Source: Saccharomyces mikatae IFO 1815 (taxonomy: Eukaryota; Ascomycota; Saccharomycetes; Saccharomycetales; Saccharomycetaceae). From it: DNA of 64,000 nt. The stretch's first letter is position 1, and each line of letters starts with the position of its first letter. The stretch lies in contig NC_079265.1 of assembly GCF_947241705.1 (NCBI RefSeq), positions 620,001 through 684,000 on the forward strand, written 5' to 3'. The position numbers were made by a program, and so were the translations under genes. Under the pieces are notes generated by a model, which was given only the letters and a program-made list of their open reading frames with translations, searched no databases and was not told the DNA's origin. Of the stretch, positions 29,268-38,479 are shown piece after piece.

Positions 29268-30497
29268 TTAGAAGGAAAGTAGATCGATTTCTTTAGAAGA
29301 TGTATCATTTAAGGTACTATTTTCTTGTTGTTGAACAGCTCCGCCATGCATTTCACCGAATTCGTCATCATCGTCATCATGGTCCGTATTTGATGCAATT
29401 GTACTGTTAGATACAAGATTTGAGGTTAAGGCATTCGTTTGAGATGGGTTGAAAGTACTGGGTGTTTCTGAAGATGCCTTCGCAGTTGAAAACAGTGAAC
29501 TAAAAGGATCTACTTTTTTAGGTTCAGCAATTGCCGGGGTAATATTATTTTGACTGGTAGTGGAGCTGTTGTAAAATAACATCGAGTTGGCAGCAGCAGC
29601 AGTAGTACCGATTGGATTGGAGTTTAATAAGTCAAAAGAATTGGCGGGATTGGTAACAGGTACAGCACTTTGAAATTCAGAGAATTCATCTTCATCGTCT
29701 TCTTCTTCATTTTCATCTTTGTCATTTTCTTGTATAAGTTCTTTCGATGGTTGTGAAGGGCCGTTAGAAAAGAAGTCAACAAAATCCTCCACTTCCTGTT
29801 TTCCTTCCTGAGGAGCTGACGTGGCTCTTGAACCATTGTCACTATAGCCGTTTCCCCTGGAGGAGTAGTCTTCATCGTCTTCATTGTCACTATCAAAATC
29901 AGCACTCACGCTAATACCGTGCACTTTCGTTGAAGCGAAACCCGCCTTGGAATTCAAGCTACCATCAGCAGAGGCTGATCCTCCAGCAACACCTTTATAC
30001 TTCTTGGCTGTTTCCCTTGCTTTTTTTCTTTCAGCACGTATTTTATTGTCGTCGCTCAATAAATCAATCAAAGCTTTAACTCTGGTTCTGACATTGATAC
30101 CTTGATCTCTTCCCTGGGAATCGATATAATGAAAAGTCTCTAAAATTCTGATTAAATTGATACTATTCCTTGTATCGTCAATAAATCTTTCTGAACCATG
30201 TTTAATAAGGTAATCGAGCAATTGTAAGGCCTTATAAATTTGTCTCCATTCACTACCTGCCTTTTCGGTAAACCTTCTGAATATCATGGACAAAATTTCT
30301 TCTCTTTCTCTGAAATTATACGTACCTTGAGAAATCTGGTCCATTAAAGTAGACGAGGCACCCCATGGTTCGTTATTGGTCGCTTCACGGACCTTTCCCT
30401 CCATCTCAGTGTAATTAAATACAACATTTTGAGCCTTACGGAAATACTTCTTGGCGTCGTACAATGACATGTTCGTTAATTTATCCTCTAAACTCAT
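29268..30497 (-). CDS. ENT3: ENT3, ENTH-domain clathrin adaptor
   Basis: 409 residues from the first ATG at 30497 (MSLEDKLTNMSLYD). The ENTH domain fills about residues 10-160 and includes KVREATNNEPWGASSTLMDQ and WRQIYKALQLLDYLIKHGSE. In S. cerevisiae Ent3 it binds PI(3,5)P2 and cargo SNAREs such as Vti1. The rest is disordered and acidic with short peptides for Gga2 and AP-1 ear domains: DEFSEFQ, DPFSSLF and DDDDDEFGEM. The protein ends SKEIDLLSF, a clathrin-box-like tail. It sorts cargo between the trans-Golgi, endosomes and the vacuole. The tail is where this orthologue differs most from S. cerevisiae. Confidence 0.98.
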   Translation of the reverse strand: MSLEDKLTNMSLYDAKKYFRKAQNVVFNYTEMEGKVREATNNEPWGASSTLMDQISQGTYNFREREEILSMIFRRFTEKAGSEWRQIYKALQLLDYLIKHGSERFIDDTRNSINLIRILETFHYIDSQGRDQGINVRTRVKALIDLLSDDNKIRAERKKARETAKKYKGVAGGSASADGSLNSKAGFASTKVHGISVSADFDSDNEDDEDYSSRGNGYSDNGSRATSAPQEGKQEVEDFVDFFSNGPSQPSKELIQENDKDENEEEDDEDEFSEFQSAVPVTNPANSFDLLNSNPIGTTAAAANSMLFYNSSTTSQNNITPAIAEPKKVDPFSSLFSTAKASSETPSTFNPSQTNALTSNLVSNSTIASNTDHDDDDDEFGEMHGGAVQQQENSTLNDTSSKEIDLLSF

Positions 30498-30749
30498 CCT
30501 TTCCGATCCTTCCAAATAAACTAACCACCTTTCGTTGTATTTCTTCACCTTTCTTGAATTAATATTTCTTGCCTACCTATTATGTAAGGAAGTGTATCTA
30601 CAGATTACTTCTTGATTCATCTAGTCCCCTTTCACTTTTTCTAAATGCCCCGCACAACGTGGTGTGTGATAAGCATAAGGATATGCTGCCTACCACACAT
30701 GAAAAATACTATGTCTTCACTCATGGTTATTCAATGTCAGACCATACAT

Positions 30750-30772
30750 AAATATATATATATATACTGAGA
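30750..30772. repeat. TA dinucleotide tract
   Basis: A short (TA)n run between ENT3 and VPS70, downstream of the VPS70 stop. Of no known role; it may assist 3' end formation of VPS70 (TATATA efficiency element). Confidence 0.5.
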
Positions 30773-30788
30773 TGAGGCGTGCATGTGC

Positions 30789-33152
30789 TTATTGAAGTAA
30801 GTAACGAATGTTACTGAATTGGCTTAGCAAAATAGTCAACCACTGAATAACCTCATTTCTATCTATATCAACCAATCCCTCATGAAGTCCAGGCAAAACT
30901 TCCCCTACAGATCCCTGTAGTTTACTGGGTGCTAAAAGAGAATACTTCATCCACTCCCTGTCTTTCAGTCCCCTGTGTGTAATAAATAGTTGATCAATTT
31001 GCTTCGATTTACTGTTGGATCTTTGCAATTTGATATAGCTCTTAATTTTTTTGTAAAAAGCCCACACTGGTAACGCTTCTCTACATTCTTTATAGAGAAG
31101 ATTATTTTGTTGATCAAATTGAACGCTATCTTCCCAAGTGGCAACTTTTAATAAGTCTAGAACTCTCTTTGCTAAATTTTTCAATTCATAGTCCTGTGGG
31201 AACGCCGATGATAAATTAGAGTACCATCCGACATACCAGTCATATGTTTTCTTCAAGTAATTATGCGTGTTAAATCTGGTTAACTCGTTCTCACTTAACA
31301 TCAGCGTCGTCAAACCAACAAACATGGCCATGGTATTATGCAACTTGTAGTCCGAATTGGTAAACTTTTCTAGCCAAGCTGGACTATCAAAGATGGAATT
31401 GCGATGGTAGATTGCGCCTGAAGTATCATTGGAATTGAATTGAAAATGAGCAGCTGGTACACCAAGATGGTATTGGAATGAGGCGTAACTAGATAACCCA
31501 TCAAGTAGAGAAATAGTAGCATTAGAAGTGTACTTCCAATGGTCGTACAATGACCGGTCTTCATGTCCATTAAACTCTGTAAGCTTGGCAGCCTCGTATA
31601 TGACATCCTGTAAAAGCGGGTTGGCTTTACAATGGAAGTTTGTCCCAGATACTGCATTATCTAGATTCAGGTATACCAAGGCTCTTCTTCTAAGAATGGC
31701 AGTGTGAGCTTCTGCATAATCAGTGGAACCCAGAAGGCCGGATCTTTCTCCATCCCAACTAATTAATTTAATAGGACGTAATGGTTTCCAACCATGTTTT
31801 AATAATTTGCTCATACCTCGTGCAATTTCTAAGAGAATAGCACTGCCGCTATTCGCATCACCAGCGCTACTTGAAGCCAATGAATCTCTGTGAGCTCCGA
31901 TAATAATTTCTCCCTCAGTGAATATACCAGGGATGTTAACTTCTATACTACTTATTTCTTTGATTTTGTACGTTAACTCATTATGTAAATGAATTTTATC
32001 GATAGAACTTGAAGGTCCCGTGAATGATTCAAAATCTGTTATATCGCTACCAGGTCCAATTTGGAAACCCCTGCCGTTTAGTTTTGCTAAAATCGGCTGA
32101 ACATCTTTAGCACTCATCGGCACGGATGGTATTCTCGGCACTCTTCCTACCGATGGCATATGCTCAGTGTCAGGATCCTTGGATGAATATCCTGGAGTAG
32201 TTGGATCTCCCGGGGTATCGCTGAAGTAATTAACTGAATCTCTCTCGATATAGCTCGGGTTTCTTGCTGGGCCGTAGGGATAAGGTAAAAACCCATTTTT
32301 TTCAGTAACTTTACCATCATCAAATGGATCCTTGTATATAATCACACTGGAAGCACCATAAAGTTCCGCATTCTTGACCTTTAACCCAGGTAATAATTTA
32401 CCCGATCGTACGATGTGTATTTTGTCTTCAATATCAATGTTTTTCTTCAAAAGAAGCTTATAATCGTTGAGGCTACCATAATTGCAAAATACATAACGTG
32501 CAGTTACATCCCCATTTTTAGAGTATTGATGAAAACCTTTTTGCCTCCTACTAGCGTGAGAAGCGGGATCGCCTTTAATTTTATCTTCGATCATGCTAGC
32601 TCGATAGACCACTTCACTATTCTTTAAAAGACTTACATCAGTGTCTACCAGTTCGCCTGTCCAGGGGTAATATTCTTCGACTTTAGGCTTATATCCCATA
32701 TCCAAAAACTCGTTTAACGTGTATTTAAAGGCCGATGAATCACTCAGGCCGTTACTCATACATCCAGCATACCTGTATACATGTTCTTTCGCTTTATTTT
32801 CCTGTTGCAGCGAGTTCAAGTATATTCTGTAAACCTCTGCATTGGTCAACCTGGAAGAGTGGAATCGCCGGAAGTCTCTTGATAGTGACGTCCTAGGAGC
32901 AAACGCCGAGACAAATCCTACGTATAAAAGTAGGCTTGCTAGAATTAGGTATATAAATTTTTCCTTATCCATGTGCTCTTTCATTATCTCATAACCGCTA
33001 ACAATACTAGATATAGTATCACTCCTACCTCTATGCCTGGATGTTAAAGTAAAAGAATCATTCATGTTTTCTTCATTACTATCGCGAGTGGTTTCACCAC
33101 TGTAATGCTGTAGACCAGTGGCTTCAGCCTCGTTATCATCAGGATCTGCCAT
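30789..33152 (-). CDS. VPS70: VPS70, transferrin-receptor/PSMA-like M28 protein
   Basis: 787 residues; a TAA just upstream fixes the start. One membrane anchor lies near residues 66-85 (IYLILASLLLYVGFVSAF), with the rest lumenal. A protease-associated domain is inserted before the M28 catalytic fold, and a dimerisation domain ends the protein. Zinc-site positions can be followed: GAHRDS with His421, the AGDANSG segment, NLDNA and the late YHRNSIFDSPAWLEKF. At the catalytic pair the sequence is WDGERSGLLG: Glu469 is kept, but the next residue, a zinc-ligand Glu in PSMA, is Arg470. Peptidase activity is therefore doubtful. S. cerevisiae Vps70 affects sorting of vacuolar carboxypeptidase Y. Confidence 0.96.
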   Translation of the reverse strand: MADPDDNEAEATGLQHYSGETTRDSNEENMNDSFTLTSRHRGRSDTISSIVSGYEIMKEHMDKEKFIYLILASLLLYVGFVSAFAPRTSLSRDFRRFHSSRLTNAEVYRIYLNSLQQENKAKEHVYRYAGCMSNGLSDSSAFKYTLNEFLDMGYKPKVEEYYPWTGELVDTDVSLLKNSEVVYRASMIEDKIKGDPASHASRRQKGFHQYSKNGDVTARYVFCNYGSLNDYKLLLKKNIDIEDKIHIVRSGKLLPGLKVKNAELYGASSVIIYKDPFDDGKVTEKNGFLPYPYGPARNPSYIERDSVNYFSDTPGDPTTPGYSSKDPDTEHMPSVGRVPRIPSVPMSAKDVQPILAKLNGRGFQIGPGSDITDFESFTGPSSSIDKIHLHNELTYKIKEISSIEVNIPGIFTEGEIIIGAHRDSLASSSAGDANSGSAILLEIARGMSKLLKHGWKPLRPIKLISWDGERSGLLGSTDYAEAHTAILRRRALVYLNLDNAVSGTNFHCKANPLLQDVIYEAAKLTEFNGHEDRSLYDHWKYTSNATISLLDGLSSYASFQYHLGVPAAHFQFNSNDTSGAIYHRNSIFDSPAWLEKFTNSDYKLHNTMAMFVGLTTLMLSENELTRFNTHNYLKKTYDWYVGWYSNLSSAFPQDYELKNLAKRVLDLLKVATWEDSVQFDQQNNLLYKECREALPVWAFYKKIKSYIKLQRSNSKSKQIDQLFITHRGLKDREWMKYSLLAPSKLQGSVGEVLPGLHEGLVDIDRNEVIQWLTILLSQFSNIRYLLQ

Positions 33153-33276
33153 CTTAACACCAGTTTACTCCTTTTATTGATCACCCTCTTTGTCTCCTTC
33201 TCATATGTCTCTAAACATTTTCCATTGTCTAATGTTAGTTCCTTTCAGAAGCGGCCCCTTGCCTTGCTAAACCCTT

Positions 33277-33283
33277 TTACCCG
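33277..33283 (+). promoter_or_regulatory. Reb1 site in the VPS70 promoter
   Basis: TTACCCG matches the core Reb1 site and lies 125 bp upstream of the VPS70 ATG, a position at which Reb1 usually keeps promoters free of nucleosomes and blocks read-through. RSF2, upstream on the same strand, ends at 33432. Confidence 0.6.
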
Positions 33284-33431
33284 GGCCATTTAAGCCAAGT
33301 TATTACCAGAATACATAACTCTATAAATCACCGTATCACAAGCATAATTACTGAAACAGTGTGTAGTTTATGTTCTTTTAAACATCAAGGGACAGATATT
33401 GGGAATATATAGATATAAGTATAAAGCATGT

Positions 33432-36400
33432 CTATATTCTAGAGTTTCTCTTTTTTGTAACACTATAAATGGCTCTCGATTGCAAGGCATGAGCGAACGA
33501 TAATGTAATCGGCCAGATTGGTGCGTCACCTAAAATTTGAACACCCAAATACAAACATTTTGAGGAGAGACTTGCCGCTACAATCAATTGAATTGTCTCA
33601 TTTACATCGGTATTTGGATCCATGGCCCTTTGTGCTTGTACTTCATCCAGTGCTGATAAATCCAAGGCGTCCTTGTCTTGCCATCTCAGGAAATCGGTAT
33701 ATGATTTCAATACATCACACTCTTTCGGTATCAAGTTCATCTGTAATTTTTTCAAAATTCTTTCTGCTTTTAGCCATAAAATCCGATCGGAAAAATCTAA
33801 TAATGTCGAAGTGGGGTTACTAGCATTATACCCGCGTGCCCAGTCTTCTACACATTTCATATATTCTGAAGTGACTAGTACTGCAGTAAACATGCATGTG
33901 GTCGTAAATACTGGTGTGTTGAAGACCCTGCGCTTATCTCGTTTGATATAGGTGAGAACTGAGGTCCACGCATCTACCAGATTCAAGGCATATTCGGTAG
34001 CCTCTCTCAATGAATCCATGTCATAACAAACTTCTTCTAAAGCTTTATTCATATTGGACCAATCCTTTAACCAGATTTTCTTGATAACGTGTGCCAAATC
34101 TAAACATCGTCTCATTTTGGCAAATAAGTACACTGGAATTATTAATCTCATTGCTGGATTGGCATTTATTGTTGAGATACTATTTTCGGTAGGTGTTAAG
34201 ATGCCACCGTTTTTCAAATACAGATTTTCCCAATACTTTAACATTGTATCAATACGTTGTCTTGAAGTAATCTTCCACTCAATGTCATCTAGCTTTATGT
34301 TGTTGTTATCATTATTAAGTCTTGCATTATTCCTTTCAATGAATATTTTCTCATGGATAGATATCAATAATGATAGACATGTACTTAATGAAACCTTCGC
34401 ATTTCCATAAAAGAAGCTATCACCTGTAGAAAGAAATCTCAAACAATTTTCATAAGCTTCGTTACCATTAGACAATTCAATCAATGAAAATTTGGAATCT
34501 AAAGTTATTTTGTACTGAGATAGTAGGCTAGCCCATTCAATAGAGTTTTGGCACTGATATAGATCTTCTCTATAGCATGGAACACCACATTTCAAGTCCA
34601 TTGAATGAAAACAACAGTTAACGCCAACTAAAGAAGAAAACAGATTAGATAAAAGTAGTACCGCATGGCAAGTTCTGACTCGTGACTGTGCCAGCACAAA
34701 GTATTTGTAGTTTCTTTCCATTTGATCAGGTGCGTTGTATTTCTCTTTTATTTTTGAAAACATGTCAGGACTATTTTCGTATTCCATAATATGGTCACTC
34801 TCAATAGGGGGCTGACAGATAGACTCTAAGGGTAAATTTAAACGAGAAGACTTCAAAAGGCGGATAATTGTTGTCAGCTGACCATCCATCCCCTTGATTA
34901 CAGTCGCATTTTTATTGAAAATACCGTAGAATGTTAACAATACTAACGTCTGTATAACCCATAATTCTGTTTTCTCTGGGTTTATCTCACTAGCCTTCAA
35001 GCTTTTTCTAATTTGTGTACTCGCAATATTTGCGAATACTTTGGCATGCGTTGAATGGAACCCATATAATGCTCCGATCATGCAAATTGAGAGTAATAAG
35101 GGATAAATATCCATGTTTGGTATGATAGAAGGAAGATGAATAAATGAAAAAAAAGGATGGAACTCCTCCTTGTAGTACGTTACATATTCATTCAATTCAT
35201 TCGTCGTGGGAAAAGCTTCCGAATCGATATTATTATCCACTAGTATCATATTTCTTAGTTCATTCGTGAAAAGTAATTGTGAAGCTGAAGAAAGAGAAAA
35301 TGGCGATAACAAATCCGAAGGAGTAAGCGCTGGTAATTCTTTTTGTGTTGTAGAAGTACCAGTTTCATTGGCAAAAGACAAAGTGAGAGTACCGTCGTCC
35401 ACACCACCATTGTTTGGATCATCCTCAGTTAACACCTTTGAAATGTCCATTTGTCTCGAGTTGAAAAAATTAGATAGGTCATAATCCATCATAACACTAT
35501 CACGACGCCTTTTATGGGAGCTTCTGGTAATAGATGCTGAATAAGTGGGGTCATTCACTTGATTTTGTGGTGTCACTGGTAAATCTGTATTTTCATTCAA
35601 GTTTAAATTTAGACGAGGTGATAAAGAAGGTTTTTCAGAGTTAGATGATCGAGCAGACTTGTTAGGAGGTGATTTGTTTGGTATTGATGATCTTGAAGAT
35701 GGCGGAGAATAAATAAACCCGATATCATTGAAATGATTGAAGTTGATCTTGAAAGTAGATTTCGGATCAGAGTTATTAATAAAATCGGATAGCCACTTGT
35801 CACTTATGGTAGCTGGATCAACGTTGCTATCATCATCATTTATCTCCATTTTTGGCTCCAACAAACTGTTGGCGCTCGAATTGAAATGAATTGTGGAAGA
35901 GGAGTCCGAAACGATTGTTGGTGGGTTTTTGGGAGATAAGGACACGACTGGCTGCTCATTGCTCATTGCTCTGTAGGGTTGATTGACCAAATTACTGCAA
36001 CTGTTTGAAGCCGTAGTAGAATTTGACACCATGGTGTGTGGAAAGGTTGAAGGCAGGTTAAATTCGGAAGGTGTCCGTTTATCATGGTTGAAGCAGCCCA
36101 AATCGAATGGTGAATGGTGATTAGACATGTACCCTCCTGCGCCTGCATATGCAGAATTCATTGTTAAAAGATCTGTCAAAGAGGGACCACTACTTAAGAG
36201 ATATACCCCGGGCGTAGCAACTGCACTCCCATTGTTGCTGTTCACCATGGTCGTAGATGTTGAATTCGGCTGCTGCTGCTGCTGATGTTCAGAAGGGCCA
36301 TTGTTAAACAGATTTAAATTGAATTTGATGGCCTGCGGTGGTTCATCTAGGGTCAGTGGGGGCAAATCCAGTTCGGAGACGCTTTCCATGAGTTGTTTGG

Positions 36401-37211
36401 CAGTCATTTGTGGGGTAGAAAACCCAACCTGGTGCGGAGCCTCCTCTACAAGTTCGAAGTTGGTAATTGCATGATGAGGACTGTTGTCATTGGACATATA
36501 AGTCATTGCACTGGACGCAGAGAAAGACGCATGCCTTTTCGTCTTATGCATGGAAGAAGGAGTGTGCGCCCCCTGAACAACAGCATCGCTTGATGCAGAG
36601 TGAGCAGATAGGCCTTTCACGTCGAGTTTGAATTCTCCAAATCCTAGTGAGCCTGCCTTACAAGGCGGGATTCTCACTTGGTTCTTGTGCGTTACCGGGG
36701 CTGACGCGGGGAGCTCTACATTATTTGATTTGGCCAAGGCAACCACAGCCTCCTTCAACTCTTCAGGTGTCTTACCAGTGAGATTTTTGGGCGTTGGCAG
36801 AATAGTTTCTTTGTTCCCAGCTATTTTAATGATATGAAGATCAGATGGATCGTCTGCTGTCATCGAATGGCGGCGCTTGGAAGCAAAGGAAGAATCGGAG
36901 TTCGGTGCCGGGGTCCTCTGCTGGGTATCGCCCGTACCTACAAGAGCAGCATGAAGTTTTTGCTGATGTCTAAGCACTAGATCTCTACGAGCAAAACACC
37001 TACCGCAAAAGATACAAAGATACGGTTTCTCACGCGTGTGCGAATGCTGGTGTCTCTTCAAATGTTCCTGTCTGACAAAACCCCTGGTGCATGTGGGGCA
37101 CAAGAACGGTCTTGGCTTATCAGTCTTAATAATTCGAGATTTTTTAGGAATGGGCAGGATACCTTGACCAGCAGGCTTGGCGAAATTAGATTGCGTACCG
37201 TTGACAAACAT
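33432..37211 (-). CDS. RSF2: RSF2 (ZMS1), zinc-finger transcription factor for respiration
   Basis: 1259 residues, about 120 fewer than I recall for S. cerevisiae (1380), probably through shrinkage in the low-complexity middle. Two C2H2 fingers lie at the N-terminus: Cys38/Cys41/His54/His58 and Cys66/Cys69/His82/His87, joined by the TREKPY linker. A long Ser/Asn/Pro-rich region includes a five-Gln run. From about residue 680 on, the fungal Zn-cluster-associated regulatory domain (fungal_trans) is recognisable (YYKEEFHPFFSFIHLPSIIP). S. cerevisiae Rsf2 activates genes for growth on glycerol and glycerol metabolism; its paralogue is Tda9. A plus-strand ORF overlapping its start is dubious. Confidence 0.97.
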   Translation of the reverse strand: MFVNGTQSNFAKPAGQGILPIPKKSRIIKTDKPRPFLCPTCTRGFVRQEHLKRHQHSHTREKPYLCIFCGRCFARRDLVLRHQQKLHAALVGTGDTQQRTPAPNSDSSFASKRRHSMTADDPSDLHIIKIAGNKETILPTPKNLTGKTPEELKEAVVALAKSNNVELPASAPVTHKNQVRIPPCKAGSLGFGEFKLDVKGLSAHSASSDAVVQGAHTPSSMHKTKRHASFSASSAMTYMSNDNSPHHAITNFELVEEAPHQVGFSTPQMTAKQLMESVSELDLPPLTLDEPPQAIKFNLNLFNNGPSEHQQQQQPNSTSTTMVNSNNGSAVATPGVYLLSSGPSLTDLLTMNSAYAGAGGYMSNHHSPFDLGCFNHDKRTPSEFNLPSTFPHTMVSNSTTASNSCSNLVNQPYRAMSNEQPVVSLSPKNPPTIVSDSSSTIHFNSSANSLLEPKMEINDDDSNVDPATISDKWLSDFINNSDPKSTFKINFNHFNDIGFIYSPPSSRSSIPNKSPPNKSARSSNSEKPSLSPRLNLNLNENTDLPVTPQNQVNDPTYSASITRSSHKRRRDSVMMDYDLSNFFNSRQMDISKVLTEDDPNNGGVDDGTLTLSFANETGTSTTQKELPALTPSDLLSPFSLSSASQLLFTNELRNMILVDNNIDSEAFPTTNELNEYVTYYKEEFHPFFSFIHLPSIIPNMDIYPLLLSICMIGALYGFHSTHAKVFANIASTQIRKSLKASEINPEKTELWVIQTLVLLTFYGIFNKNATVIKGMDGQLTTIIRLLKSSRLNLPLESICQPPIESDHIMEYENSPDMFSKIKEKYNAPDQMERNYKYFVLAQSRVRTCHAVLLLSNLFSSLVGVNCCFHSMDLKCGVPCYREDLYQCQNSIEWASLLSQYKITLDSKFSLIELSNGNEAYENCLRFLSTGDSFFYGNAKVSLSTCLSLLISIHEKIFIERNNARLNNDNNNIKLDDIEWKITSRQRIDTMLKYWENLYLKNGGILTPTENSISTINANPAMRLIIPVYLFAKMRRCLDLAHVIKKIWLKDWSNMNKALEEVCYDMDSLREATEYALNLVDAWTSVLTYIKRDKRRVFNTPVFTTTCMFTAVLVTSEYMKCVEDWARGYNASNPTSTLLDFSDRILWLKAERILKKLQMNLIPKECDVLKSYTDFLRWQDKDALDLSALDEVQAQRAMDPNTDVNETIQLIVAASLSSKCLYLGVQILGDAPIWPITLSFAHALQSRAIYSVTKKRNSRI

Positions 37212-38101
37212 ACTGGCTTCGCCACTAATAAAGTCCTTTGTTTGCTTTAGCTTCTTAGCCCTAACTTCCCTTCAGATGCAAGAGTCTTCGAGAATATCTT
37301 GCGTCGAGTGGCAATGGTTGATGAAAAACTCTATGGAAACCAAGAAGTCCTTGTTTTCTTTGTTCTCGTTTCTAATATATGCAGGGTCAAGCGGGAAAGA
37401 GAAAGACAAACGGAAAAGTACCCAGCAACACGGAACAAAATTGTCTACGACAATTCAAGCGACCGCGGTTCGTATGCATAATGCACGCGCCCCTCGGCCA
37501 AATGCGGACAGTATAATCCGAAAAAGGTCCTTTTTCAAAGGTTATTTCCCATAAGGGAAGTTGCTCGTGTGGTTACCTATTGTTGATGGCGCATACGTCA
37601 CCTTTGGCGCGTTGCTCCGTAGAGAATTAGCGCGGTGCAGTACCGTGCGGCAAGATCTAAATTTCGCTTGGTACTCCTTCCTTCCCCCTGAAGCTGTTCA
37701 CTCCTGATTTTCTGTTCGTTTTTCGTATATTGTGATTTCTGTTGTTTCTGTTGTTTTCTGTTATTTCATTTACCGTTGCTTGCATCATATATCCCTATAT
37801 AACGCTTATAGTTATGGCCAGCCGCAAATTGCGACAATTAGACCTAACAGTGCAATGATGGTTGCAGGAAACGATATCTGGCTAATAGTCTATTATTTTT
37901 TTCTAGGATCTTTTCTCTCCTGAGTACATCTGCTGTTGGCGGCAAAGAAGTATAGTTCATGTCCTTTTGTGGTGCATGTGATGGGCTTTTCGCCTTATTT
38001 ACGGTCAATTACTTGCTGTAAGCTACTATATAGTTGATAATCACAAATTGTGCCCTAACATCCCAGCATATTATAGGGTAACGGAGATTCTTGCAGAAAA
38101 A
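37212..38101. promoter_or_regulatory. RSF2 promoter region
   Basis: About 0.9 kb upstream of RSF2. One STRE-type CCCCT occurs near 37491-37495 and GC-rich patches near 37620-37660 (GCGCGGTGCAG). Several short ORFs are present on both strands with no family resemblance. The region ends at the 3' end of the snoRNA candidate. Confidence 0.4.
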
Positions 38102-38300
38102 ATCTGTAAATAAGCGGCCACGAGAGAGAAAAAAAAAGATATAAAAGAAGGCATTAGTTTCGCCTACTATTACCTCTTTCTCTTCTTTATCATTGATTTG
38201 TTGTTTGTAATTTCTTTCCGAAAAAGAGTAACTTTGTCCTAAAGTACTAATCCACCGCATTAGACAGTACGAAGATCGAGCTATTAATTTGAACACTCGA
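38102..38300 (-). ncRNA. SNR3: probable H/ACA snoRNA, snR3
   Basis: S. cerevisiae snR3, an H/ACA RNA of about 194 nt that guides pseudouridines in 25S rRNA, maps between RSF2 and EFM3 by my memory. Here a minus-strand element of matching size has the expected parts. A 5' hairpin with the perfect stem CTAAT/ATTAG closes around a GCGGTGG loop at about 38235-38270. A hinge rich in ACA follows, with ACAACA fitting the H-box ANANNA. A 3' hairpin with AGGC/GCCT comes next. ACAGAT at 38102-38107 places ACA three bases from the 3' end, followed by T6. A TATA-like TTATAAA (38348-38354, minus strand) lies about 50 bp upstream. The exact 5' end is approximate. Confidence 0.6.
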
Positions 38301-38479
38301 TTTTATTCGTGATAAGCGTAATGTGGAGAGATCAATTTTTCAGGTCATTTATAAGAACTCGAGTGGATTGCTGATTGTTTTGGTCAGCTGAATGAGACTC
38401 GAGTGTCAGAAGATGACTATATTTTATTTATTTATTTTTTTCTTTCTAATTATATTGTGTCTGTACTTGTTCTTATATT

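Noticed and set aside
37177-37554. Plus-strand ORF of 125 codons over the RSF2 start (position of YJR128W)
   Set aside because: Overlaps the well-supported 5' end of RSF2 antisense, has no domain, and its S. cerevisiae counterpart is regarded as dubious.
38009-38296. Minus-strand ORF of 95 codons between RSF2 and EFM3
   Set aside because: It coincides with the snoRNA candidate and starts without an ATG; the hairpin and ACA structure explains the sequence better.
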